Assembly: GCF_028640845.1 (NCBI RefSeq)
Contig: NC_080548.1
Location: 20,909,821-20,973,820, forward strand
Source of the DNA: Ahaetulla prasina
Lineage: Eukaryota; Chordata; Lepidosauria; Squamata; Colubridae
Direction of reading: 5' to 3'
DNA: 64,000 nt
Shown here: piece by piece, positions 53,871 through 64,000 of the stretch
Numbering within the stretch: the stretch's first letter is position 1
How the letters are laid out: the number at the start of each line of letters is the position of its first letter
Notes under the pieces: generated by a model
The model's database searches: none
The model's input: only the letters and a program-made list of their open reading frames with translations
Told to the model about the DNA's origin: nothing
Program-made: the position numbers and the translations under genes

Positions 53871-54241
53871 TCAGAGTAATAAGAGGCAGTCAAGGGTCAG
53901 ATTAAAAAAAACAAACAGTTTAACCCACAGCAGGAATGTGGGCACGGCAAGCAGCTCAGTAAAGACCCTCCCTACTTTCATGTGTTGTAAAGGGGATGGG
54001 GAAAGAGAAGTACTTTTAGATTAGCAAGCTTCTATTAATGTAACCTTACAATAAAGAAAAATTAGCTCACCAGGTCCTGTTTCCTTTCTAGTTTACTTCA
54101 TTAGGCTGACAGCAGAATACATCCTTGTAGAAATTTGCTTTGCAATTTGTCGTGTTTTCATCTCGGAAAAGATGTTTTTTGCTAGTGGGTGGTTTTTTTC
54201 CCCCCAATTGTGTTCTTGCTTGACAATTTATTTCTCTCCGT
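53871..54241. other. No gene recognised
   Basis: Unique-looking sequence. Confidence 0.5.
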
Positions 54242-54592
54242 AAAGATAAAGGTTCCCCTCGCACATACGTGCTAGTCGTTCCCGATTCTAGGGAACGGTG
54301 ATCATCTCCATTTCAAAGCCGAAGAGCCAGCTCTGTCCAAAGACGGCTCCGTGGTCATGTGGGCGGCATGACTCAATGCCAAAGGTGCATGGAATGCTGT
54401 TACCTTCCCACCAAAGGTGGCCCCTATTTTTCTACTTGCATTTTTTACGTGCTATCAAACTGCTAGGTTGGCAGAAAATGGGACAAGTAACGGGAGCTCA
54501 CCCCGATATGCGGCACTAGGGATTCAAACTGCTGAACTGCCGACCTTTTGATCGACAAGCTCAGCGTCTTAGTCCCTGAGCCACCGTGTCCC
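54242..54592 (-). mobile_element. Sauria SINE
   Basis: Full-length minus copy from the AAAGATAAAGGTTCCCCTCG tail to the GAGCCACCGTGTCCC head. Confidence 0.93.
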
Positions 54593-55078
54593 TACATTCT
54601 AGAGGATCCTTCAAATTCCTGGTCAGTTAGAAGGAGGGAAGGCCGGGAGAAATAGAAAGTGCTGTCCATGGTTTTGAAGTGTCTTCTAGCTGCTAGTCCT
54701 TGATCTAAAAAAAAACAAAAAACACCTCCTAGAATACTGGAGAGATTAATGTGTACAATGAAAGACAAGGCAGTTTTGACCATCGCACTTGCTAAATCCT
54801 GCAAAGGCAAAGATCTCAGCATCTCCCAACAAGAATATCATCAAAATTCACATCTCCTCTGAAGCAAGGAGATTCTAATTAGCTTTCATCAAACTGAATG
54901 AGAACTAATAGTTGAAAACCGCAAGAGAATTTGTCTACCTCCCATTAATTTCTCCTTCACACTAAACTTAGCAGACGGAATGGAAATATTTCTGGTGGTG
55001 GTTTTGATGGTTAACTACTTATGTCCAATCCTGATTTTTATCTAGAGGGCTTATAATAGCATTCATAAAGGTACAAAC
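54593..55078. other. No gene recognised
   Basis: Unique-looking sequence. Confidence 0.5.
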
Positions 55079-55502
55079 CAGTAGTGAAATTCAATTTTTT
55101 TTACTACCAGTTCTGTGGGCATGGCTTGGTGGGCGTGGTGTGGCTTGGTAGGCGTGGCTTGGTGGGCATGGCAGGGGAAGGATACTGCAAAATCTCCATT
55201 CCCTCCCCACTCCTGGGGGAAGGATATTGCAAAATCTCCATTCTCACCCCACTCCTGGGAGAAGGATATTGCAAAATCTCCATTCCCACCCCATTCCGGA
55301 AGAGGTGGTATTTGCCGGTTCTCCGAACTACTCAAAATTTCCACTACTGGTTCTCTGAACTACTCAAAATTTCTGCTGCAGGTTCTCCAAACTACTCAAA
55401 ATTTCCACTACTAGTTCTCCAAACTACTCAAAATTTCCACTACTGGTTCTCCGAACTACTCAAAATTTCTGCTACTGGTTCTCCAGAACTTGTCAGAACC
55501 CT
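55079..55502 (+). mobile_element. hAT-like MITE F1 with expanded internal tandem repeats
   Basis: It starts CAGTAGTGAAATTCAA. The AAAATCTCCATTC unit occurs three times, and a unit of about 33 bp (TTCTCCGAACTACTCAAAAT) six times in 55315-55490. The usual right terminus is lost at about 55502. Confidence 0.85.
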
Positions 55503-55852
55503 GATACAGACACTCGGTGCCACCATTGTATCTGTCACGAGAGCTGAAAGGTCTTCTAGTCTCCTAGCATATTAGTATGATGTACACTACCAAAAACGTA
55601 TGTTTTCAGAATAAAACTGTACCTTAGTTTTACACCTTGAGCACAACTTAACAGAACATTGCACATTATATTAAAATATGGGTTGCTTTTAATCATGGAT
55701 TCAAGATAATGCTACAATGCATTAAAATGGCTCAATTTATAATTCACCCAAGGCCAACTCATACGAACTCTATTACTGCTTATTATAATACATGAACCAC
55801 TCAGTCAGTTGTGTTAAGAAGTCCCTATTTTGAACATTTTATCTACTCAACA
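55503..55852. other. No gene recognised
   Basis: Unique-looking sequence. Confidence 0.5.
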
Positions 55853-56208
55853 TGGGTGGCATGGAGGCTCAACATTAGGACACTGGGCTTGTTAGCTTTC
55901 AGCTGGAAGCCTGGGTTCAAGACCTGAGTGCCCCACAACGGGGTGAGCTCCTGTCCTCGCTCCAGCTCCTGCCAACCTAGCAGTTTGAAAGCATGCAAAT
56001 GCAAGTAGATAAATAGTTACCACTACAGTGGGAAGATAACAGCATTCTGTGATGTCATGCTGGCTACATGACTGTAAAAATGTCTTTGGACAATCCTGGC
56101 TCAATGGCTTTGAAACAGAGATGGGCACTGCCCCCTATAGTCAGCAACAACAACTAGTGGAATAAAATCCACTAGTTGTGGACTCCTTTATGTTTTTACC
56201 TTTATCTA
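55853..56208 (+). mobile_element. Older Sauria SINE subtype
   Basis: Head GGCATGGAGGCTCAACATTAG, GGGTTCAAGACCTGAGTGCC, body CAGTTTGAAAGCATGCAAATG. The tail includes an inverted pair CCACTAGTTG/CAACTAGTGG near 56155. Confidence 0.83.
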
Positions 56209-56387
56209 TTCAACATAAAATATGCCAAGGTGAAATGTTGAACTGGTTCTGAGATTTTTTGCAAATCTGTGCCCAAAACTTTGTTTGTTCTGTTTTAAGA
56301 GGAGACTGGGTAAATTTCAGAAATGCCCAGCCTCACCTCTCTTTCCTTCCATCATGCTGGTGCCCTGTGAGCAAAAAGGGCTGGTTT

Positions 56388-56650
56388 AGCTCACGCTGGT
56401 AAAGCCTGTTATTAAGAACACAGTAGCCTGCAATTACTGCAGGTTCGAGCCCGGCCCAAGGTTGACTCAGCCTTCCATCCTTTATAAGGTAGGTAAAATG
56501 AGGACCCAGATTGTTGGGGGGGCAATAAGTTGACTTTGTAAATATACAAATAGAATGAGACTATTGCCTTATACACTGTAAGCCGCCCTGAGTCTTCGGA
56601 GAAGGGCGGGGTATAAATGTAAACAAAAAAAAATTAAAAATAAAAGAAAA
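56388..56650 (+). mobile_element. tRNA-derived SINE, family III
   Basis: Head TTTAGCTCACGCTGG, GGTTCGAGCCCGG, then CCGCCCTGAGTCTTCGGAG and an A-rich tail. Same subtype as 12682. Confidence 0.88.
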
Positions 56651-56922
56651 TGTCAAAACTAGGTAAAGTTTTCAATGTTTGCAGGCCTGTTGGATAATTT
56701 TAAAAATAATCAAATGAGGCAGAGTTGAGTTGGAAAGGGTGGGGGTGGGGTTGGTGGGTTCTTAAGAGACTCTTGTAAACAATAGTTGGGAGATTTTCAG
56801 AGTTCAGCCAGATAGCATTTTAGGTTGCCACCATGGAAGAGGGTAAGACAATATAAACAGGAGTGCTAATGAAAAAACTGCTCCTTTGCAGAAGAAAAGG
56901 AACTAAAGCAGGTACTTTAGAG

Positions 56923-57046
56923 CAGGGGTCTCCAACCTTGGCAACTTTAAGACTTGTGGACTTCAACTCCCAAAGTTCCTGCTGGCTGAGGAATTCTGGG
57001 AGTTGAAGTCCACAAATCTTAAAGTTGCCAAGGTTGGAGAGCCCTG
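56923..57046. mobile_element. 124-bp foldback hAT-like MITE, perfect target duplication
   Basis: It starts CAGGGGTCTCCAACCTTGG and ends CCAAGGTTGGAGAGCCCTG; nearly the whole element is palindromic. CTTTAGAG flanks it at 56915-56922 and 57047-57054. Confidence 0.95.
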
Positions 57047-57180
57047 CTTTAGAGGGGCTGTAGCTCAGTCCAGGGTAAAAGACACTGGGTGGACAGAACA
57101 CTTAAGGAAGATCCAAGAGAAGGCAAACTCACACAATGTTTCCCCAAGGCACTAATCACTCCTGACTCTCTTAACTAACT

Positions 57181-57665
57181 TACTGTATTTTTCGGAGTAT
57201 AAGACGCACCTTTTCCCCCCCTAAAAGGGGGAGTGGAATTTAGGTGCATTTTATATACTGAATGTAGCCCCGCCCACCCACTGGCCCCCACCCTTTGGCT
57301 TCTGCCTCCCAGCAGTTTACCTTGCAGCAAGCAGCAAGAAATAACAGCCCATTTCAGCTTCAGCACAGCCTAATTAGCACAAGTTGATTGGATCGGCCTC
57401 CCGACTCTCAGCTGTTTTGCTCTCAGCTGTTTTGCCTCTGCTGCTTGCTGCAAGGAGGTAATTGCTGGGAGCAGGGTTTTTTTTCTTGTGCTAATCAAGC
57501 TATGCTGAAAATGAAAATGAAAGTAAAAGCAGGCTGTTTGCTGTTTGCTGCAAGGAGGCAAAATTGCTGGGAGGCAGAGGCAGATTTCTTTTTCTTGTTT
57601 TCCTCACCAAAAAAGGTAGGTGTGTCTTATAGTCCGGAGTGTCTTATACTTCAAAAAATACGGTA
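57181..57665 (+). mobile_element. MITE with GTATAAGACGCACC terminus
   Basis: TACTGTATTTTTCGGAGTAT to TTCAAAAAATACGGTA, same family as 14414-14912, with TA at both ends. An interior CTGTTTGCTGCAAGGAGG motif is repeated. Confidence 0.87.
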
Positions 57666-57965
57666 GTTCCAGCTGAACAGCAGAAAAGAAAGAAAAAGAG
57701 AAATCAGGTGTTTTTGTTTTTCTAGACCACCAAGTAAAGATTTCTCTCCACTACTGTCTCCAATTGGAGATTCCCTTATTAACAAATTGGCATCCCATGG
57801 AGATGTCAAAGACTGCAAAAGTGGATGGAGAGGCGGGGAGGGGAATAGATGGTTGGGTTCAGCTTGGGGGAGATCTAGTTACCAGAAAAGAAGCATGCCA
57901 ACGTTTCTCACTGCATATCCAATGGAAAAGATCAGCATTTTCCTTTAGTCCTCATCCATTCTTTT

Positions 57966-58203
57966 TTCTTCCTGTGTGTGGGTGCCTTTGAGTCAGTTTT
58001 GAACCCTGGAGGCTGCCTGAACATGTCCCAGCCATTTCCTTGGCAAGATTTTGGAAGTGGTTTGCCATTGCCTTCTTCCCAGGGCAGAGACACACACACA
58101 GAGAGAGAGACAGACAGACAGAGACAAACAGATTGAGAGACAGAGAAAGACAGAGAGAAAGACAGAGAGACACAGACAGACTGAGAGAAAGAGAGAAAGA
58201 TAC

Positions 58204-58238
<35 letters not shown>

Positions 58239-58439
58239 AAGACAGACTGACTGACTGACAGACAGAGAGACAAAGAGAAAGACACAAAGAGAGAGACTGA
58301 GAGACAGAGAGAAAAAGACAGAGACAGAGAGAGACAGACAGACAGACTGAGAGACAGAGAGAGACAAAGACACACACAGAGAGAGACTAATAGACAGAGA
58401 GAAAGAGACAGAGAGAGAAACAGAGAGAGAGAGAGAGAC

Positions 58440-58473
<34 letters not shown>

Positions 58474-58497
58474 TGAGAGAAAGAAATAGAGAAATAG

Positions 58498-58530
<33 letters not shown>

Positions 58531-58733
58531 AAGACACACAGAGAGAGAGACTAAAAGACAGAGAGAAAGACAGACAGAGAGAGACAGACAGACAGACAGA
58601 TAGACACAGACTGAGAGAAAGAAATAGAGAAAGAGAGAGACTGAGAGAGAGAGAGACAGAGACAGAGAGAGACAGAGAGAAAGAGAGAGACAAAGACAGA
58701 GAGAGAAAGACAGACAGACTGAGAAACAGAGAG

Positions 58734-58786
<53 letters not shown>

Positions 58787-58875
58787 CAGAGACAGACTGG
58801 CCCAAGTCACTCAGCTAGCTTTGTGTCCTAAACAAGACTAGAACTCCCAGTTTCTAACCAGTTCCCACAACCACT
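57966..58875 (-). mobile_element. CORE-type tRNA SINE split by a GA-rich array
   Basis: On the minus strand, 58875-58799 is a tRNA-like head (GTCTAGTGGTTGTGGGAACTG, GAGTTCTAGTC) plus GAGTGACTTGGGCCAG. 58085-57966 is the distal half (GGCAATGGCAAACCACTTCC, CTTGCCAAGGAAATGGC, AAACTGACTCAAAGGCACC). The repeat array lies exactly between them. Confidence 0.65.
58088..58798. repeat. 0.7-kb GA/CAGA-rich imperfect array
   Basis: (GA)n, (GACA)n and GAAA motifs with ACTGA interruptions, almost free of T on the plus strand. The 292-codon serine/leucine minus frame (57932-58810) is repeat translation. Confidence 0.96.
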
Positions 58876-59577
58876 AGACGAAATTGATTCTCTTTCCTCT
58901 CTTAGGCAGTGAGAATGGAAACACAAGGGAGTCCCTCTCTGAATCACAATTCCAGTCTTTTAAAGAAATCTTTCCATTAGGATATGCTTTGATGTTCACC
59001 CCCCTCCCCCGTCTCTTCTACCCTTACCTTTGACAAAGACCCACTCCCCCTGCTTTTCTGTATTGCAACCCAAACATCTTGACATCCTATTATAATCATT
59101 TAATCATCTATTTGGTTGACAGTCAATCAAGCAAGTCTTCCATCAGTTGACAGCCCTAGGACCGTCATAATTTCAAGAAGCATAATGGAACATCTTTAGC
59201 TAATAGGGGCCAAATATGATCCTCTAATGAATAATCACAATATAACTGAAGGCAAAGTTGAAACTGCATTGTTACTTAGTGGCTGAAGTTTCGGCAAGAT
59301 TCAGGAGGTGTGTAGGTTAAATAAAGGATAGAAGACTTTGATAAGGGAGATGTTCTTCTAATCATCTCTGCAATTAATAGTGACTCCATTCAAATCACTT
59401 GTTTCTCAGCATATAATGAAACCAGATTTTGCTGCGAATTATTAATTATGTGCATTCAAAAGTAAGTCTTGAGACCCTGAATAAGGCTCATTTCCTAGTA
59501 AAATCATTTCAAAATGGCTCCTTTATTGGTCATCTGCAAGAATTATTGGAAATACATGGATTCCATGTACAGATGAA
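58876..59577. other. No gene recognised
   Basis: Unique-looking sequence. Confidence 0.5.
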
Positions 59578-59812
59578 CTGTGGTGACGCAGTGGTTAGAG
59601 TGCGGTACTGCAAGCTACTTCTGCTGACTGCCGGCTGATTGCAATTTGGCAGTTTGAATCTCACCAGGCTCAAGGTTGACTCAACCTTCCATCCTTCTGA
59701 GGTGGGTATTATGAGGACCCAGATTGTTGGGGGCAAGAGGCTGACTCTGTAAACCACTTACAGAGGGCTGTGAAAGCACTGTAAAGCGGTATATTAGTGC
59801 TATTGCTATTCC
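59578..59812 (+). mobile_element. tRNA-derived SINE, family II
   Basis: Head CTGTGGTGACGCAGTGG, body CAAGGTTGACTCAACC, tail GTGCTATTGCTATTCC. Confidence 0.9.
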
Positions 59813-60430
59813 TATGGCTAGTTAAGCCATAATGTGGATTTTTAAGCTCTCATTTTGGATGTTGCATCCAAATGCCACTGTTGATTTTAATGATGGCTTA
59901 TAGATGGCTATGTTATGCAAACCCAGTCGTATGATTTATTCAATAAACTGGGGTTAAGTATACCATAGTTTCGTCCAAAGTTTAAAACCAGGTACAATGT
60001 ACCAAACTGCAAATCTACTTTATTTCCAAATATTTGAATTCACAATTGTGCTGCTCTTTGATTTGCGTAGTGTTGTTTGTGTTGAGGAACAGCACAGGAT
60101 TTGATAAGTGGATATGGAAATTATAGCCTTTCATTCTTCAGCAAGACTTAAAACACTTTTCGATGACAATGCTACAATTTGGTGGGCACAATCAGTTTGA
60201 GAACTGCATGGCACCAAATATAAACGCAACTCCAGATGGACAGATATTCCTTCCTAGGGCTTTTCAATACCCAATATAAAGCACAATAAGGTAGACATTA
60301 GATAACCAGCTTAAAAGACTGGAGAAAAATATAGATAAAGGTTAGAGTTGGAGGACCCAGTTTTAATTATGCAAGAGCCCTAAAATGCATGTTAGCATGA
60401 GGCTTTTCTCCTTCACAGTAAAATAGAAGA
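59813..60430. other. No gene recognised
   Basis: Unique-looking sequence. Confidence 0.5.
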
Positions 60431-60840
60431 GAGTAGAGTAGAGTAGAATAGAATAGAATTCTTTATTGGCCAAGTGTGATTGGACACACAAGGAATTTGT
60501 CTTCAGTGAATAAGCTCTCAGTGTAAATAAAAATACATTCATCAAGAATCATAAGATACAACACTTAGTGATAGTCATAGGATACTAAACAAGCAATCCA
60601 ATCACACTAGGAAACTAAATAAAACAATATAAATCGTAAAGTTACAAGTAGCAAGGTTATAGTCATAAGTAGAAGGAGATAGGTAATAGGAAGGATGAGA
60701 AGAAGAATACTAATACAGTAAATAGTTTGACAGTGTTGTGGGAATTAGTTGTTTAGCAGAGTGATGGCATGCAGGGAATAACTAGGGGAAAAAAGTAGAA
60801 AAAAGTTAGAGAAAAAGACTTGATACATCTTGGGGTAATA
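60431..60840 (-). mobile_element. L2-type LINE 3' end with AATAG array
   Basis: The (AATAG)n tail (60431-60458) leads into TTTATTGGCCAAGTGTG and GGACACACAAGGAATTTG, the L2 3' UTR, and decays upstream into TTGTTTAGCAGAGTGATGGC (the KAITLLNK end of ORF2). Confidence 0.88.
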
Positions 60841-60934
60841 ATTTTCCTTTCACAGTTTGGAAGGCAGATCTCCAGTTCTGTGCAGTATATATCTCTTCCA
60901 TAGGAATTCATCTTAGAAACTTCACCTTATAAAG

Positions 60935-61162
60935 AGCCATGGTGGCTCTGTGGTTAGAATGCAATATTGCAGGGTAATTCTGCCGACTGCCAGCAGTTCG
61001 ATTCTCCTCGACTGAAGGTTGACTCAGCATTCCATCCTTCCAAGGTGGGTAAAATGAGGGCCTAGATAATTGGGGCAATATGCTGACTCTGTGAACCACT
61101 TAGAGAGGGCTGTAAAGCACTATGAAGTGGTATATAAATCTAAGGGCTATTGCTATTGCTAA
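60935..61162 (+). mobile_element. tRNA-derived SINE, family II
   Basis: Head AGCCATGGTGGCTCTGTGG, body GAAGGTTGACTCAGC, tail GGGCTATTGCTATTGC. Confidence 0.9.
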
Positions 61163-61617
61163 TCAGTGCAGGGTTGGCGTTAAAGAGCTACATCTGAGGA
61201 ATCTGGATTTATGCCCAGTAATCTGCCAAGGATACATTAGGAGAACCGGTGCTGCTGAATAGCTATCTCATTTTGAGCTTAAACAAGGTTGTGAAAATAA
61301 AGGGTATTGTGAAAATAGAGCGGGTCTCACCATCAGTATTGCCTGGAGTCATTTGAAAGAAGAGCATTAGTTACAATAATATTAAAATGTTTAACTAGTG
61401 GTAAAAAATATGCTTGCAGCTAAAAGCTTTGATGGCATGGCAACGATGTCACTAAAGAGGACAGGATGTGTGTTCTTCCTTTATTCTTTTGGGAGAAGTT
61501 GGAGGAGTTTTTAGAAGAGAAATTTACTATATCATGATCTGTAGATCAGTATTTCGCCATTGGAAAAAAAAAGAAGAGAGCTTTTGAAATTTTGCTGGTG
61601 GAATTCAGCACCAAACT
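61163..61617. other. No gene recognised
   Basis: Unique-looking sequence. Confidence 0.5.
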
Positions 61618-61751
61618 GACCTGGTGGCGTAGTGGTTAAAGTGCTGTATTGCAGGCAAACTCTGCCCATGGCCTGGAGTTCGATTCTGAAGGGGCTGAAG
61701 GTTAACTCAGCCTTCCACCCTTCCGAGGTCAGTAAAACGAGGAACCAAATT

Positions 61752-62706
61752 TTATTTATTTATTTGTTTATTTGTTTATTTGTCACAACATGTAGGTATC
61801 ATACAAAAAGATTATATAGTATATAAACACATATATGAGTAAATATAAGGAGGTATAAGCATATATATAGGAAGAAGAAAAGAAAAAACAATAGGACAGG
61901 AACGGTAGGCACGTTTGTGCGCTTATGCATGCCCCTTATGGTCCTCTTAGGAATGGGGTGAGGTCAATAGTAGAAAGTTTTTGGATAAAACTTTTAGGAT
62001 TATGGGAAGAGACCACAGAGTCAGGTAAAGTATTCCAAGCACTGATGATTCTGTTACAGAAGTCATATTTTCTGCAATCTAGATTAAAGCGGTTGACATT
62101 AAGTTTAAATCTATTAGTTGCTCTAGTATTATTGCAATTAAAGCTGAAGTAGTCTTTAACAGGAAGGACATTACAATAGATGATTCTGTGAGTTAAGCTT
62201 AGGTCTTGTCGAAGGCGACGGAGTTCCAAGTTTTCTAAGCCTAGGATTTCAAGTCTGGTGGGATAGGGTATTCTATTGTTTTCAGAGGAATGGAGAACTC
62301 TTCTTGTAAAATATTTCTGGACACGTTCAATTGTATTGATGTCAGAGATGTGGTGAGGGTTCCAAACCGGCGAGCTGTATTCTAGAATTGGTCTAGCAAA
62401 TGTTTTATATGCTCTGGTTAGTAGTGTGGTGTTTTTGGAAAAGAAGCTACGCAAAATTAGGTTTACAACTCTTAGAGCTTTTTTTGCTATGTAGTTGCAA
62501 TGGGCTTTGGCACTTAGATCATTTGACATGAAAACTCCAAGGTCTTTAACGGGATGGGGGTCGTCAGTAAGGTAATGACCATTTAGTATGTACTTAGTTT
62601 TTGGGTTCTTTTTTCCTATATGTAAGACTGAGCATTTGCTGGTTGAAATTTGGAACTGCCAATTTTTAGACCAAGCGGATTTTTAGACCAAGCGGATTTA
62701 GACCAA
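61752..62706 (-). mobile_element. 5'-truncated non-LTR retrotransposon (CR1/L3/Rex1-like)
   Basis: The minus-strand 3' end has a TTTATTTATT tail (plus sense) at 61752-61785, a 3' UTR and then the RT C-terminal region. Flanked by ACCAAATT duplications inside a SINE. Confidence 0.85.
61936..62690 (-). pseudogene. LINE reverse transcriptase C-terminal region, open but truncated
   Basis: The 197-codon frame from the ATG at 62529 reads on in phase upstream to about 62690 without a stop, roughly 250 codons. It contains the RT thumb pattern (VKDLGVFMSNDLSAKAHC, LLTRAYKTFARPILEYSSP), then ERVQKYFTRRVL, LEILGLENLELRRLRQDL and IISAWNTLPDSVV. The catalytic palm (YxDD) and the endonuclease lie in the missing 5' part. 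The intact frame suggests a fairly young insertion. The clade is not certain; CR1, L3 and Rex1 share these motifs. Confidence 0.85.
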
Positions 62707-62897
62707 ACCAAATTGTTGAAGGCAATATGCAAATAATGCTTTTGTATTGTAAACCACATAGAGAGTGCCATAAAGTGCTATAAGGCAGTACGTAAGCCTA
62801 AATGCTCTTGCTATAGGGAAGGGCTCCAAAGCTGATGACAAGGGAGTAAGAAGGCCAAATTGGGACTCTGGGTACTGCTCATCTGCTGATTAAATTT

Positions 62898-63010
62898 AGA
62901 ATGGAGTGGAGTGGAGTGGAGTGGAGTGGAGTGGAGTGGAGTGGAGTGGAATGGAATGGAATAGAATAGAATAGAATAGAATAGAATAGAATAGAATAGA
63001 ATTCTTTTCT
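62898..63010. repeat. (GGAGT)n grading into (AATAG)n
   Basis: Ordered change GGAGT, GGAAT, AGAAT, as at 4291-4425. Confidence 0.96.
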
Positions 63011-63014
63011 TCTT

Positions 63015-63017
<3 letters not shown>

Positions 63018-63063
<46 letters not shown>

Positions 63064-63125
63064 TTATATCTTTATATACTATATAACCTTTCTGTATGAT
63101 AGTTACATATATTGTTGTGACAAAA

Positions 63126-63164
<39 letters not shown>

Positions 63165-63216
63165 ATAGAATAGAATAGAATAGAATAGAATAGAATAGAA
63201 TAGAATAGAATAGACT
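63018..63216. repeat. (TA)n, (AAAT)n and (AATAG)n arrays
   Basis: TA at 63018-63061, AAATA-type units at 63124-63166 and AATAG at 63167-63215, separated by sequence (GTTACATATATTGTTGTGAC) resembling the 3' UTR of the LINE at 61752. Confidence 0.93.
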
Positions 63217-63448
63217 CAGGAGTGGTATTCACTTATCTTTCCTACTGGTTCACAAATGTGAGCACACGTGCACTCACTTCGCTCATATGTGCCACCTCTG
63301 CGTATACACAGGCCTTCCGCGCATGTGCAGAGCATCAAAAACGTGGATAAATGGGACATGATTACATCTGGGCGGGTGGGCCAAACCACCTGCAGCCACC
63401 GCTACCGGTTTGCCCGAATCGGATAGAACCGGCTGAATACCACCTCTG
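63217..63448 (+). mobile_element. hAT-like MITE F4 inside an AATAG array
   Basis: It starts CAGGAGTGGTATTCAC and ends GGCTGAATACCACCTCTG, flanked by AATAGACT (63209-63216) and AATAGAAT (63449-63456), 7 of 8. The array resumes on the other side. Confidence 0.88.
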
Positions 63449-63506
63449 AATAGAATAGAATAGAATAGAATAGAATAGAATAGAATAGAATAGAATAGAA
63501 TAGAAT
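63449..63506. repeat. (AATAG)n microsatellite
   Basis: Continuation of the array interrupted by the MITE; it abuts a LINE 3' end. Confidence 0.95.
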
Positions 63507-64000
63507 AACTTTATTGTCACTTTGAATGTACACGAATTGGCATACATTAAAATGAACTTTCATTGCATACAGCTGTCAAAGGGTCACCATCTCCAATATA
63601 CACTACATAAATATGACTGGATGGATGGATAAATAAATAAATACAAAATTATACATATACCCACATGTGTTATATGACACAGAGACACAACATTCTCGTT
63701 CGGATGTGTTCTTGTCCATGGCAAGAAAAAAGAATCTTGTGAGTTTACCAGATGGATGGCATAGGGAACAAAGCTATTACGGAATCTGGTATCCTGCTAG
63801 AAATACTTGGAAACCTCCTCCCAAAGGGGAGCAACAGAAATTGACTGTAAACTGGGTGTGTGGGGTCTCTAACAATGCTTTGAGGGCTAAACATATAGCT
63901 CTTGTAAGCAGTATCCTGAATAACAGAAAGCGGGCTTCTATAATCTTCTCGCCTGTCCTTACCACTCTCTGTATGGACTTTCTATCTGTATGGACTTACT
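63507..64000 (-). mobile_element. LINE 3' UTR and ORF end (L2-like), runs off the window
   Basis: ACTTTATTGTCACTTTGAATG next to the AATAG array is a typical LINE 3' end in minus orientation. Upstream sequence is decayed coding-like DNA. The 5' part lies beyond the window, and assignment to L2 is tentative. Confidence 0.6.

Larger units (their letters stand above)
61618..62815 (+). mobile_element. Family II SINE split by a LINE
   Basis: The head and body (61618-61743; GACCTGGTGGCGTAGTGG, GAAGGTTAACTCAGCC) and the 3' half (62715-62815; GGCAATATGCAAATAATGC, AAACCACATAGAGAG) are separated by a LINE. ACCAAATT occurs at 61744-61751 and 62707-62714 as its target duplication. Confidence 0.85.

Noticed and set aside
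57932..58810. 292-codon serine/leucine frame
   Set aside because: It is a GA/CAGA microsatellite translation; all frames on that strand are open for the same reason.

Overview
The window looks like squamate reptile, most probably snake, nuclear DNA. It carries Sauria-type tRNA-derived SINEs whose 3' ends read toward GGGGAACCTTTACCTTTA, CR1 and L2 LINE 3' ends that run into (AATAG)n/(ATTCT)n arrays, BovB/RTE fragments, SPIN-like hAT MITEs, and long tetra- and pentanucleotide arrays. No bacterial gene, operon, CRISPR array, rRNA or true tRNA gene was seen. No host gene can be named. Two weak exon candidates (5571-5651 and 42070-42471) are recorded as such. Most long open frames are translations of microsatellites or transposons.

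Layout. 1-3000: two nearly identical copies, 2024 bp apart, of a segment holding a Sauria SINE and a purine microsatellite, separated by a CR1 fragment. 3000-7000: SINEs, MITEs, a solo LTR. 7083-9359: an internally deleted Ty3/gypsy element of Tf1/sushi type with both LTRs, a 5-bp target duplication, TATA box, self-complementary primer-binding site, a fused gag-integrase frame and a chromodomain remnant; it sits inside a hAT-like MITE. 9800-15300: SPIN-like MITE, CR1 and SINE copies in otherwise unremarkable DNA. 15784-16815: compound minisatellite. 17294-18470: three hAT-like MITEs nested one inside another. 19000-31000: SINEs, CR1, L2 and a deleted Tc1 element. 31400-38250: solo LTR in a MITE, several hAT MITEs with target duplications, the second SPIN-like element, CR1. 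38700-48850: SINEs, L2, a (GAA)n tract, a MITE with a pre-miRNA-like hairpin, an RTE fragment. 48854-50018: solo LTR inside BovB inside a MITE. 50900-58900: more MITEs, an (AATAT)n array and a 0.7-kb GA-rich array. 59500-64000: SINEs, L2, a LINE with about 250 open RT codons, and pentanucleotide arrays.

The elements depend on one another by family: SINEs use LINE enzymes, MITEs use hAT or Tc1 transposases, and the deleted LTR element would need a full-length relative. No intact autonomous element is present. The most informative signals are the self-priming LTR element, an LTR-embedded acidic reading frame shared by four insertions, the SPIN-like pair, the multi-level nests with legible target duplications, and the MITE hairpin. 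Boundaries were read by eye. Those with matching target duplications are firm; the others are good to about 10-20 bp.
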